From Bacillota bacterium (GTDB lineage Bacteria; Armatimonadota; Hebobacteria; Hebobacterales; Hebobacteraceae): DNA of 6,371 bases. This document shows positions 1-5,778 of the stretch, one piece after another. The position numbers were made by a program, and so were the translations under genes. The number at the start of each line of letters is the position of its first letter. The stretch's first letter is position 1. The notes under the pieces are model-generated. The model saw only the letters and a list, made by a program, of their open reading frames with translations, made no database searches and was not told where the DNA came from. The stretch lies in assembly GCA_030597345.1 (NCBI GenBank), contig JAUVSA010000127.1:1-6371 (forward strand), written 5' to 3'.

Positions 1-143
1 CCTGGCTGTCCACTAGAGACCCTGGCATGAAATGCGCCTGCTGGAGCCTGGCAGCTTGTGCTGCTGTTTCATAACCTCAGGCAGCGCAGGCTGCCAGACT
101 CCAGATGGAGGCTATGAAACAGCTTCTAGTGTCGTGTCCCAGG
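1..143. repeat. Nested inverted-repeat element, possible structured RNA
   Basis: No protein gene is seen here, but the stretch is full of matching arms. Outer arms are 1-5 with 139-143 and 11-17 with 125-131, both perfect. Inside, 63-73 pairs perfectly over 11 bp with 113-123 and encloses two further hairpins. One is 80-85 with 90-95 (loop 86-89, extended by 77-78 with 97-98 across one mismatch). The other is 99-102 with 107-110 (loop 103-106). Together these draw a three-way junction of 61 bases. Small hairpins 25-28/32-35 and 51-55/60-64 fill the left branch. A competing helix, 41-55 with 90-104 (14 of 15 pairs), excludes both inner hairpins and crosses the 11-bp stem. The arms are seen directly. 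Whether this is an RNA, a miniature mobile element or a recombination site is not known, and strand cannot be assigned. The left end may continue beyond the window. Confidence 0.5.
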
Positions 144-155
144 AACAACTTCCTG
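140..155. repeat. Short hairpin, 6-bp stem
   Basis: Bases 140-145 and 150-155 are perfect reverse complements around a four-base loop (146-149). It lies at the right edge of the larger inverted-repeat element and shares its last four bases. No T-run follows on either strand, so a classical intrinsic terminator is unlikely. Confidence 0.3.
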
Positions 156-161
156 ATATTG

Positions 162-175
162 TTATCCGCGGATAA
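162..175. promoter_or_regulatory. 14-bp perfect palindrome TTATCCGCGGATAA
   Basis: The sequence TTATCCGCGGATAA is its own reverse complement over all 14 bases, in a gene-free stretch. It includes GATAAT (171-176 with the next base), which resembles a bacterial -10 hexamer, but no convincing -35 lies at the right distance. A dimeric repressor operator is one reading. No regulator family can be named from the sequence alone. Confidence 0.35.
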
Positions 176-210
176 TCACAGAACGGACGCTATGAGCCTG
201 TCGTGGGCTC

Positions 211-262
211 GTGCCGTCCTGTGCCACGTACTGTATTTCCGCAGCTAACACTGGGACGGCAC
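211..262 (-). repeat. Inverted repeat just past the oxidoreductase stop codon
   Basis: Bases 211-219 and 254-262 are perfect 9-bp reverse complements separated by 34 bases. In the transcript of the leftward oxidoreductase gene the stem would start one base after the stop codon (264-266). That stop codon itself sits in a 10-bp palindrome (261-270, ACACTAGTGT). No U-tract follows the stem, so it is at best a weak or factor-dependent terminator or an RNA 3'-end stabiliser. Confidence 0.3.
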
Positions 263-263
263 A

Positions 264-1250
264 CTAGTGTGGCTCCGCCAGCCGGACCCGAGCGCCATGC
301 TGATCTAGCGAGCGCTGACAAGCCTCCAGCACGCGTGTCACCTGCACGCCGCTCTCTCCTCCCGTGAGCGGCTGAGACCCAGCCTCGATGCACTCCAGGA
401 AGTGCTCGCATTCCGCCCGCAGCGGCTCGCCCGCATCTATCGGGACCACCTCCGGCTCCCCCCCGGTGGCAACCGGAAGCTGGTCGTCCCCCGTGATGTG
501 ACTTGGGTAGACCTTCAGCTTCCCTTCGCTCACGACGTCATCGAAGACCGCCATCTTCTCTCTCCCCCCCACCACCAACCGCTGCTCCTTGAGGGGATGC
601 ACCCGGCTCACGAAGATGTGCGCACGCGCCCCGCCGGCGAATCCGAGGCAGGCGACCACCGAGTCGGCCACTCCCGGAGTGAGCATGGCTTGCCCCGTTG
701 CCTGCACCCATTCCGGCGACTCAAAAAGCAGCCCCAGGATCAGCGACACGTCATGCGGCCCGAGGTCCCACCACACGTTCTCCTCCATGCGGATCTTCCC
801 CAAGCTGAGGCGATGGGAATACAGGTAGGCAAGCTTCCCGAGTTCGCCTGCCACCACCAGCTCTCGCAGCCTCCGCACCGCCGGATGATATTCCAGGATA
901 TGCCCCACCATCAACACGAGCCCCGCGCCCAGCGCCAGTCGATTCAGCTCTTCGGCCTCCTCCGCCCGCAGCGTCATGGGCTTCTCTACGAGCACGTGCT
1001 TGCCGGCCGCCAGCGCCGCCTTCGCTCCCGCGTAGTGCTGCGCCGCCGGAGTTGCGAGCACCATAGCCTCGATCTCGGGGTCTGCCAGAACACGCTCGAG
1101 ATCCGTGCCGGTCTTGACTCCCGGATAGGTCCCCCGAACGTTCCCCAACGCCGCCTCATCCGTGTCGCAAACCGCGCTCAACGCACCGAGCTCCGCGAAA
1201 CTGCGCACGTGGTTCTTGCCCCAGGATCCTGCGCCGACCACTGCTAGCAA
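264..1250 (-). CDS. Gfo/Idh/MocA family oxidoreductase
   Basis: This encodes a 328-residue cytosolic NAD(P)-dependent sugar oxidoreductase, close to the usual family length. Residues 1-118 form the Rossmann domain with the dinucleotide loop G6-x-G8-x-x-G11 and an acidic residue (D29) at the end of the second strand. The family hallmark EKP is at 89-91, with K90 the expected catalytic lysine. The C-terminal substrate domain carries WDLGPHD at 161-167, and D162 and H166 match the acid/base positions typical of members that act on nucleotide sugars. The start is a TTG at 1250, chosen because a strong GGGAGGTG Shine-Dalgarno (1255-1262) stands just upstream and the protein then begins directly at the first Rossmann strand. 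WlbA/WbpB-type enzymes that oxidise UDP-N-acetylglucosaminuronate are a plausible match given the dehydrogenase at 5779, but the exact substrate cannot be assigned. It is divergent from the glycosyltransferase at 1586. The stop is TAG. Confidence 0.93.
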   Translation of the reverse strand: MLAVVGAGSWGKNHVRSFAELGALSAVCDTDEAALGNVRGTYPGVKTGTDLERVLADPEIEAMVLATPAAQHYAGAKAALAAGKHVLVEKPMTLRAEEAEELNRLALGAGLVLMVGHILEYHPAVRRLRELVVAGELGKLAYLYSHRLSLGKIRMEENVWWDLGPHDVSLILGLLFESPEWVQATGQAMLTPGVADSVVACLGFAGGARAHIFVSRVHPLKEQRLVVGGREKMAVFDDVVSEGKLKVYPSHITGDDQLPVATGGEPEVVPIDAGEPLRAECEHFLECIEAGSQPLTGGESGVQVTRVLEACQRSLDQHGARVRLAEPH

Positions 1251-1254
1251 CTAG

Positions 1255-1262
1255 CACCTCCC
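1255..1262 (-). promoter_or_regulatory. Strong Shine-Dalgarno, decides a TTG start
   Basis: On the minus strand this reads GGGAGGTG, with the GGAGG core six bases before the TTG at 1250. The spacing and strength support the TTG over the in-frame GTG three codons later, for which the gap would be too long. Confidence 0.75.
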
Positions 1263-1265
1263 GCA

Positions 1266-1279
1266 CCGGCCGCGGCCGG
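1266..1279. promoter_or_regulatory. 14-bp GC palindrome in oxidoreductase leader
   Basis: CCGGCCGCGGCCGG is a perfect palindrome immediately upstream of the oxidoreductase Shine-Dalgarno. Its first 13 bases recur at 4096-4108 in the other divergent intergenic region. It could be an operator or a leader hairpin, but GC-rich palindromes also arise by chance in DNA of this composition. Confidence 0.3.
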
Positions 1280-1467
1280 GTAGCTCACAACATTCTCGGG
1301 TGGCTGATTCAGAAGCAGCCTACCGCTGCCCACCGTGTGCCCCACCCTCGTCCAACGTTGCTTTCTTCGCTCCAGAATCGCCTCCCTGCATCGGGGAGAG
1401 GCGTTCCCGACGACGCACTGACTGGAATCTACGACGGGCTGCACGACGCAGGCGCGACCCGAGACTT

Positions 1468-1481
1468 CTCCCGGCCGGGAG
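1468..1481. promoter_or_regulatory. 14-bp palindrome CTCCCGGCCGGGAG
   Basis: This is a perfect 14-base palindrome about 105 bases upstream of the glycosyltransferase start at 1586. Its position fits an upstream regulator site, but nothing identifies the regulator, and composition bias could explain it. Confidence 0.3.
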
Positions 1482-1585
1482 CCTCAGGTGGCCGTCTCGA
1501 CACCGGCGGGCACCCATTGTCGGGCGCGCCTGGAGAGACAGGCACAGGAGGAACCGCGCGGCCGCCGGCCAAATATACCCCTGGC

Positions 1586-2719
1586 ATGACCGGAGCAACG
1601 CTCTTTTGGGTCGGTCTCAGCGCGCTCGGGTACGTATACCTTGGCTATCCCCTCCTGCTGGCCCTCTTCGCACACCTGCTTCGCCGGCGGCCGCAGCCCG
1701 GCGACGGCGCCTTCTTTGTCTCGATGATCGTCGCCGCCCACAACGAGGCCGAAGTCATTGAGGCGAAGTTGAGGAACGCGCTCGACCTCGACTATTCACG
1801 CGATCGCCTCGAGCTGATCGTCGTCTCCGACGCTTCCGACGACGGGACCGACGAGATTGTTGCCAAGCATCAGGGCGTCGTCCTGATCCGGCAAGAGCAG
1901 CGCGGTGGGAAGTCCGCCGCCCTCAATCGCGGCGCAGAGGCCGCCCGGGGCAAGATCCTGGTCTTCTCGGATGCAAACTCGATGTTCGCCCCGGACGCCC
2001 TCCTTCGCCTCACCGCACCCCTGGCGGATCCCCGCGTCGGCGCTGTCAGCGGCGCCCTCCATTATGAGGCCGACGCCACCGGCAGCGGAGAAGGCCTCTA
2101 CTGGCGGTATGAGCAGATGGTCAAAGCTCTCGAAAGCAAATGCGGACGACTTGTCGGTGCGAACGGCGCCATCTACGCGATCCGTCGCAGCCTCTATCCG
2201 CATCTGCGTCCGCTCGACGTGAACGACTTTCGAGTCCCCTACCAGGCCCTGCTCGAGGGCATGTCGGTCGTCCTCGTCCCCGACGCCATCGCCGTCGAGC
2301 GCGCGGCGCCCACCGTCGGCGGCGAGCTGGCGCGCAAAGTGCGCATCATGTCCCGCGCCCTCCCCATGTTCTTCCGACTCCTTCCCAGCACACTCACAGC
2401 GGGCCGTCCCTTCGTCGCCTGGCAGCTTGTCTCCCACAAGCTCCTGCGCGAGATCCAGGGCGTCTTCTTCATAGCAATGCTGGGCGGCGCGATTTGGGCC
2501 AGCGTCGCAGAAGGAGCTGTCGGCTGGCCGGCTCTGATAGTCCAGATGGTCGGATACGGCCTCGGTGCCATGGGCTGGCTCTTCTCGCCGCTCAGGCGGC
2601 TGCTTCCCATCCAGCTCGCCACCTATGTCACGATGATAGCCGTGGCCAGCGTCTGGGCGCTGGTGCGCTGGGCCACCGGGGGCAATCGCGCTACCTGGGA
2701 GCGAACCGAGCGCGAGTAG
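1586..2719 (+). CDS. Membrane-anchored glycosyltransferase family 2
   Basis: This encodes a 377-residue processive-type GT2 enzyme expected in the inner membrane with its catalytic domain in the cytosol. An N-terminal hydrophobic segment (about 6-32) is followed by the GT-A domain. VSMIVAAHNE at 45-54 begins the fold and SDASDDGTD at 81-89 binds the nucleotide. SDAN at 128-131 stands in for the metal-binding DXD, GANGAIYAIR lies at 191-200, and DVND at 211-214 is the expected acceptor-site acidic motif. RKVRIMSR at 250-257 occupies the place of the QxxRW motif without its Gln or Trp. Two to three membrane segments follow (about 291-309, 314-334 and 343-361). The tail ends in TWERTER, common among exopolysaccharide GT2 enzymes. 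The ATG at 1586 is preferred over a longer frame because the first membrane segment begins there. It lacks a Shine-Dalgarno. The gene converges on the GT4 gene with 47 bp between stops. The donor sugar is unknown. Confidence 0.92.
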   Translation: MTGATLFWVGLSALGYVYLGYPLLLALFAHLLRRRPQPGDGAFFVSMIVAAHNEAEVIEAKLRNALDLDYSRDRLELIVVSDASDDGTDEIVAKHQGVVLIRQEQRGGKSAALNRGAEAARGKILVFSDANSMFAPDALLRLTAPLADPRVGAVSGALHYEADATGSGEGLYWRYEQMVKALESKCGRLVGANGAIYAIRRSLYPHLRPLDVNDFRVPYQALLEGMSVVLVPDAIAVERAAPTVGGELARKVRIMSRALPMFFRLLPSTLTAGRPFVAWQLVSHKLLREIQGVFFIAMLGGAIWASVAEGAVGWPALIVQMVGYGLGAMGWLFSPLRRLLPIQLATYVTMIAVASVWALVRWATGGNRATWERTERE

Positions 2720-2766
2720 CGCTCCTCCCAGCCAAGGCAGCGTTTCGTGTGCCCCCAGCGCGCCCC
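2720..2766. other. Short convergent gap
   Basis: Two convergent genes end 47 bp apart here. A bidirectional terminator would be expected, but no strong hairpin with a T-run is visible, so termination may be factor-dependent. Confidence 0.4.
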
Positions 2767-3951
2767 TCAGCGGTACCCGACACTGCGATAGACATCCACG
2801 TACCGCTGAGCCAACTGCTTCCAATCGTGGCGCGCCAGTGCTGCCTCCCGGGCCGCCCCGCCTAGTCGCGCTCTCTCGTCTTCATCGGCCAGCAGCCCCG
2901 AGCAAGCCCTCGAAAGCGCTTCCGATGACCCCGCGCGGAACAGTCTTGCCGTCTCCCCGTGGGTGAGAAGCTCTCGCAGCCCGCCCACATCGCTGGCCAC
3001 GATTGCCCTGCCCATCGCCATCGCCTCGAGCGGCTTCAGGGGAGTGACGCGCTCGGTCGCTCGAACTGAAATCCTCGGATAGACCACTACCTCGGCCGCG
3101 GCATAGAAATCTGGGACCTCCGCATGAGGCACCGCGGGGAGCAGCGAAACCTGGCTGCCAAGCCTTTCTGCCTGCGCGGCGACGTCTTCCCTCGCCTCCC
3201 CCTCCCCGACTATCACCAGTTGCGCGTCGGGGTGACGCTCGCGGATCGCCGGGAATGCCCCGAGGAGTAGGTCAAGCCCCTCGTACCCCCGCAGCGCTCC
3301 CAGATACAGGATCACGCGCCCGTCAGAGAGCCCCTGCTCCAGCTTCCACGAAGGCGATGACGGGCGCGGCCGAAAGACTGCCGTGTCCACGCCGTTCGGG
3401 ATCACGTGGAGCTTCTCCCGACTCACCCCGCGGCCGAGGAACTCCTCCCGCAGCCCCTCGGAGATGACGACCACGCTCCCCGCCTCGCGACACACCTGTC
3501 CCTCGAGACGCCTCGCCAGCCGACGCCGAACCCCTCCTATCAGACAGCCGCCCGCAAGCGCCTCTTCCCACAACCCGCGCACCTCGTAGACCACCGGTAT
3601 TCCCAGCCTGCGTCCGGCCCGCAGCGCGGCCATTCCGCAGAGCACAGGCGAGTGCGCGTGCACCAGGCGAACATCGCCCCGCTCCTCGGCGATCTCCTGG
3701 ATCCGGTGCCCCAGCGCCCTCACCCGCGCGTAGTCCCGCCTCCAAACGGACCCTGTCCTCCCCTCCGCCGCGCACCGATAATGCCGGACCCCGGCCACTT
3801 CTTCCTCGCGGCCGCCCGGATGGCGGGGAGAGGTCACCACAACCGGTTTCAGGCCGAGCTCTCCCTGGCTGCGGACAATCGCCTGCGTCCGCAGCGTATA
3901 CCCACTCTGTATGTCGGGAAGAGAGAACTGTACTGCGTGCAGAATCGCCAT
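2767..3951 (-). CDS. Exosortase-associated-type family 4 glycosyltransferase
   Basis: This encodes a 394-residue GT-B glycosyltransferase that should move a sugar from a nucleotide donor to a lipid-linked or oligosaccharide acceptor at the cytosolic membrane face. N-terminal features are HAVQFSLP followed by SGYTLRT (16-22), VHAHSP (97-102) and YEVRGLWEE (122-130). The donor domain has VIPNGVD (183-189), LYLGALRGYEGLD (215-227) and TPLKPLEAMAMGRAIVASDVGGLREL (303-328), with E309 the expected donor-binding glutamate. The combination of the SGYT N-terminus, YEVRGLWE and TPLKPLEAMA is what I know from the Daro_2409-type (TIGR04063) glycosyltransferases that accompany PEP-CTERM/exosortase exopolysaccharide loci. 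The assignment is by recalled pattern, not by search. The ATG at 3951 is chosen because the first Rossmann strand starts there with a GAGG nearby. An upstream ATG at 3987 would add 12 basic residues. It is divergent from the GT4 gene at 4263, and its stop is TGA. Confidence 0.92.
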   Translation of the reverse strand: MAILHAVQFSLPDIQSGYTLRTQAIVRSQGELGLKPVVVTSPRHPGGREEEVAGVRHYRCAAEGRTGSVWRRDYARVRALGHRIQEIAEERGDVRLVHAHSPVLCGMAALRAGRRLGIPVVYEVRGLWEEALAGGCLIGGVRRRLARRLEGQVCREAGSVVVISEGLREEFLGRGVSREKLHVIPNGVDTAVFRPRPSSPSWKLEQGLSDGRVILYLGALRGYEGLDLLLGAFPAIRERHPDAQLVIVGEGEAREDVAAQAERLGSQVSLLPAVPHAEVPDFYAAAEVVVYPRISVRATERVTPLKPLEAMAMGRAIVASDVGGLRELLTHGETARLFRAGSSEALSRACSGLLADEDERARLGGAAREAALARHDWKQLAQRYVDVYRSVGYR

Positions 3952-4262
3952 CTCTAGCCTCAGCCGCCGAGCATCTCCCCGGCGCACATCCTCCCAGTTC
4001 AGGCGAAGTCACGAGCGGACACCGGGGGCGCAGCCCGACGCTCCGCCAACAGCAGATTAGGCGGCAAGCATTCAGCTCCTCCCAGCCGATGCTCTCCGGC
4101 CGCGGCCGCTGCCCGCCCCATCGGGCCCTCGCGCGCCCTGGCGGCCATGCAACCGATTGAATGTGCCTGCGCTGCAGGGGGTAGCTTCGCGCTCGGCGAA
4201 CACCCCTGCCGATTCGGTTCCTGCCGACGGGCGGGAGCGCGACCGACAGACTGCACCACAAC
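3952..4262. other. Divergent intergenic region
   Basis: These 311 bp lie between two divergent glycosyltransferase genes and no coding frame looks genuine. Visible structure includes a copy of the 13-base core CCGGCCGCGGCCG at 4096-4108 (also at 1266-1278) and a 5-bp hairpin at 4166-4170/4174-4178. CCTGCCGA is repeated at 4205-4212 and 4220-4227, a 15-base period. AACCGA at 4151-4156 faces TCGGTT at 4214-4219. No confident promoter hexamers were found and no Shine-Dalgarno sits at a proper distance before the ATG at 4263. Confidence 0.45.
4096..4109. promoter_or_regulatory. Second copy of the GC palindrome core
   Basis: CCGGCCGCGGCCGC differs from the palindrome at 1266-1279 only in its last base and keeps a perfect 12-bp palindrome at 4097-4108. 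Both copies lie in divergent intergenic regions of the same polysaccharide locus. A shared regulator is possible, and chance from high GC is the main alternative. Confidence 0.25.
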
Positions 4263-5588
4263 ATGAAACCACCGCCAAGCACAGACGGCACTCCACGACG
4301 ACACGAACAGCCGGCGCGCAGGATCTGCATGTTCGTGTACAACAATATGCTTCACGATGCGCGCGTGCGCAGGGAGGCGCGTACGCTGACGGAGGCCGGG
4401 CACGAAGTGACCGTACTGGCGGTACACGAGCCAGGCCGCACGCGGCGCGAAGAACGTGTACACGGATTTCGGATCCTCCGCATCAGTCGCTCGATACTCG
4501 GCATCAGCCGGCTGGAGATCATGGCCTGGCTGCGACGAAAGTCCGCGCTGGAGCTCGGCCCCCCTCCGCTGCCCGCAAGCATCGGCGCCTCCGAACCGGT
4601 GCTGCGAAGGATTATAGGCCGCCTGGAATCCACGTTCCGGAGAGTGCGTCGACTCGTGCTCTACCCGCTGCGACGGGTGCTGATCTTCCTGCGGTTCGTG
4701 CGAGCCGCGCTGCGGACAAAAGCAGATGTCTACCACGCGCACGACCTGAACGCCCTGCTGATGGCGTGGACGGCCAGCCGGCTGCGGCGCGCGCGGCTGG
4801 TGTACGATACCCACGAGGTCGCCACCGACCGGACCAATATGAGAGTGCGCTGGTGGGCTTGCCTTCTGGAGAGGGCGCTGATCGGCCGGGCAGACCGCGT
4901 GATCTGCACGACACAGACGCGGGCGGACTTCACGCAGAAACGGTACGGCATCGCGCCGCCGGTAGTGCTGCGGAACCTCCCGGCCCACGTCGAGCCGGAG
5001 CCATCCGGCCTGATGCACGAGCGGCTGGGACTGCCGGCGGGCGAGAAAGTGGTGCTGTACCAAGGCGGGATCCAGGTGCAGCGAGGGCTCGAGCACTTGC
5101 TGGACGCAGCACCGGAGATTCGGGGGGCCGCAGTCGTGCTGCTGGGGAGCGGGCGGCTCAAGCCCGCGCTGATCGCACGAGCAGCAGAGCTGGGGCTTGA
5201 CGGGAAGGTCTACTTCCACGATGCCGTGCCGGTTGAGGAGCTGCCGCAATGGACGGCCTGCGCGTACGTGGGTCTTCAGATCCTCCAGAACACTTGCTTC
5301 AACCACTATTCGTCGCTTTCCAACAAGCTGCTGGAGTACCTGATGGCCGGGGTGCCAGCGGTGGCCAGTGACTTGCCGGAGATGAGGCGGGTGATCGAAG
5401 ATACCCGGGCAGGCATACTCGTCGACACTTCCCGGCCGTCGGCTATTGCTGGGGCGGTCAACCGATTACTCGAAGACGAGACGCTCCGAGAAACCATGGC
5501 ACAGCGGGCGCTCCAGGCGCGGAGACGCTACTGCTGGGACCAGGAACAGCACGTCCTTCGTGAGCTGTACGAGGGGCTCTTCCAGTAG
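4263..5588 (+). CDS. Glycosyltransferase family 4
   Basis: This encodes a 441-residue GT-B enzyme, probably cytosolic or peripheral to the membrane. After a polar, proline-rich N-terminal tail (1-19), the acceptor domain begins with RICMFVYNNMLHDARV (20-35) and includes YHAHDLNAL (157-165) and YDTHE (181-185). A basic, hydrophobic stretch around 115-150 could contact the membrane. The donor domain starts near VVLYQGGIQVQRGLE (263-277), has LLGSG (293-297), and carries SLSNKLLEYLMAGVPAVASDLPEM (351-374). In that motif E358 is the conserved donor-binding glutamate, and S350 stands where the first Glu of EX7E would be. The start at 4263 is kept because beta-strand 1 begins before the next Met (codon 23, 4329), although AGGA at 4320-4323 would suit that Met. 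The coding strand is G-rich, unlike the C-rich plus-strand neighbours, suggesting inversion or transfer. Donor and acceptor are unknown. Confidence 0.9.
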   Translation: MKPPPSTDGTPRRHEQPARRICMFVYNNMLHDARVRREARTLTEAGHEVTVLAVHEPGRTRREERVHGFRILRISRSILGISRLEIMAWLRRKSALELGPPPLPASIGASEPVLRRIIGRLESTFRRVRRLVLYPLRRVLIFLRFVRAALRTKADVYHAHDLNALLMAWTASRLRRARLVYDTHEVATDRTNMRVRWWACLLERALIGRADRVICTTQTRADFTQKRYGIAPPVVLRNLPAHVEPEPSGLMHERLGLPAGEKVVLYQGGIQVQRGLEHLLDAAPEIRGAAVVLLGSGRLKPALIARAAELGLDGKVYFHDAVPVEELPQWTACAYVGLQILQNTCFNHYSSLSNKLLEYLMAGVPAVASDLPEMRRVIEDTRAGILVDTSRPSAIAGAVNRLLEDETLRETMAQRALQARRRYCWDQEQHVLRELYEGLFQ

Positions 5589-5590
5589 CT

Positions 5591-5604
5591 GATTCCCCCG
5601 AATC
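5591..5604 (+). terminator. Small hairpin after the GT4 stop codon
   Basis: GATTC-CCCC-GAATC forms a perfect 5-bp stem with a 4-base loop, two bases after the TAG of the glycosyltransferase. Only a TTT appears about ten bases later, so if it terminates transcription it does so weakly. The rest of the 190-bp gap to 5778 shows a 10-bp palindrome at 5693-5702 and no gene. Confidence 0.25.
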
Positions 5605-5761
5605 GTCCGGTGCGTTTCGCCTCCCGTCCGCAGGTGATGCGTCGCTCGCGAGAGGCCTGTACGGCCCTCGAAACTTCCCCACCGGCCCGCAGTCTGCGCA
5701 GATTCGTTCGTGCAGGTGGCCTCTTGCCGCGCGGAGAACTTCCGCCTAACTTCCACCCCCT

Positions 5762-5769
5762 AGGGAGGG
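5762..5769 (+). promoter_or_regulatory. Shine-Dalgarno for the dehydrogenase
   Basis: AGGGAGGG lies nine bases before the ATG at 5779, within the working range. It is the clearest plus-strand ribosome binding site in the window and fixes the start of the dehydrogenase. Confidence 0.7.
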
Positions 5770-5778
5770 CCCGGCCCC

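Larger units (their letters stand above)
1251..1585. other. Divergent intergenic region with palindromes
   Basis: This 335-bp gap lies between two divergent genes and should hold both promoters. An open frame runs from 1337 into the glycosyltransferase, but its 83 predicted residues are Gly/Pro/Arg-rich with no family resemblance, so it is treated as non-coding. It contains two perfect 14-bp GC palindromes (1266-1279 and 1468-1481) and a weak hairpin (1382-1386 with 1394-1398). An isolated AT-rich patch, AAATATA at 1571-1577, stands directly before the rightward gene. An AGGAGG at 1546-1551 is too far (34 bases) from the ATG at 1586 to serve it. No clear -35/-10 pair was found. Confidence 0.5.

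Noticed and set aside
3..74. Small plus-strand frame ending at 72-74 as the tail of an upstream gene
   Set aside because: It gives about 23 residues with no recognisable motif and runs through the inverted-repeat element, so it cannot be supported.
162..175. Pair of DnaA boxes (TTATCC arms) marking an origin
   Set aside because: Each arm matches only seven of nine consensus positions. There is no cluster of further boxes, no AT-rich unwinding region, and no dnaA or dnaN nearby.
402..1247. Long plus-strand open frame opposite the oxidoreductase
   Set aside because: It is an antisense shadow of a well-supported family protein. Its composition (His, Arg, Pro, Gln) is typical of reading high-GC DNA backwards.
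1337..1585. In-frame N-terminal extension of the GT2 gene by 83 codons
   Set aside because: The extension is Gly/Pro/Arg/Ser-rich with no recognisable domain. The first membrane segment starts right after the Met at 1586, as in relatives, and there is no Shine-Dalgarno at 1337.
1796..2824. Long minus-strand open frame opposite the GT2 gene
   Set aside because: It is the shadow of the real gene, with no domain resemblance.
3952..3987. Upstream ATG at 3987 for the first GT4 gene
   Set aside because: It would add twelve basic residues before the first beta-strand. The ATG at 3951 has a better-placed GAGG and fits the family N-terminus. Not excluded.
4205..4227. CRISPR-like or iteron repeat from the two CCTGCCGA copies
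   Set aside because: There are only two 8-base copies. No array, no longer unit and no rep or cas gene accompanies them.
3999..5306. 435-codon minus-strand open frame opposite the second GT4 gene
   Set aside because: The plus frame carries clear GT4 motifs throughout. The antisense product is His/Gln/Arg/Pro-rich without any motif.
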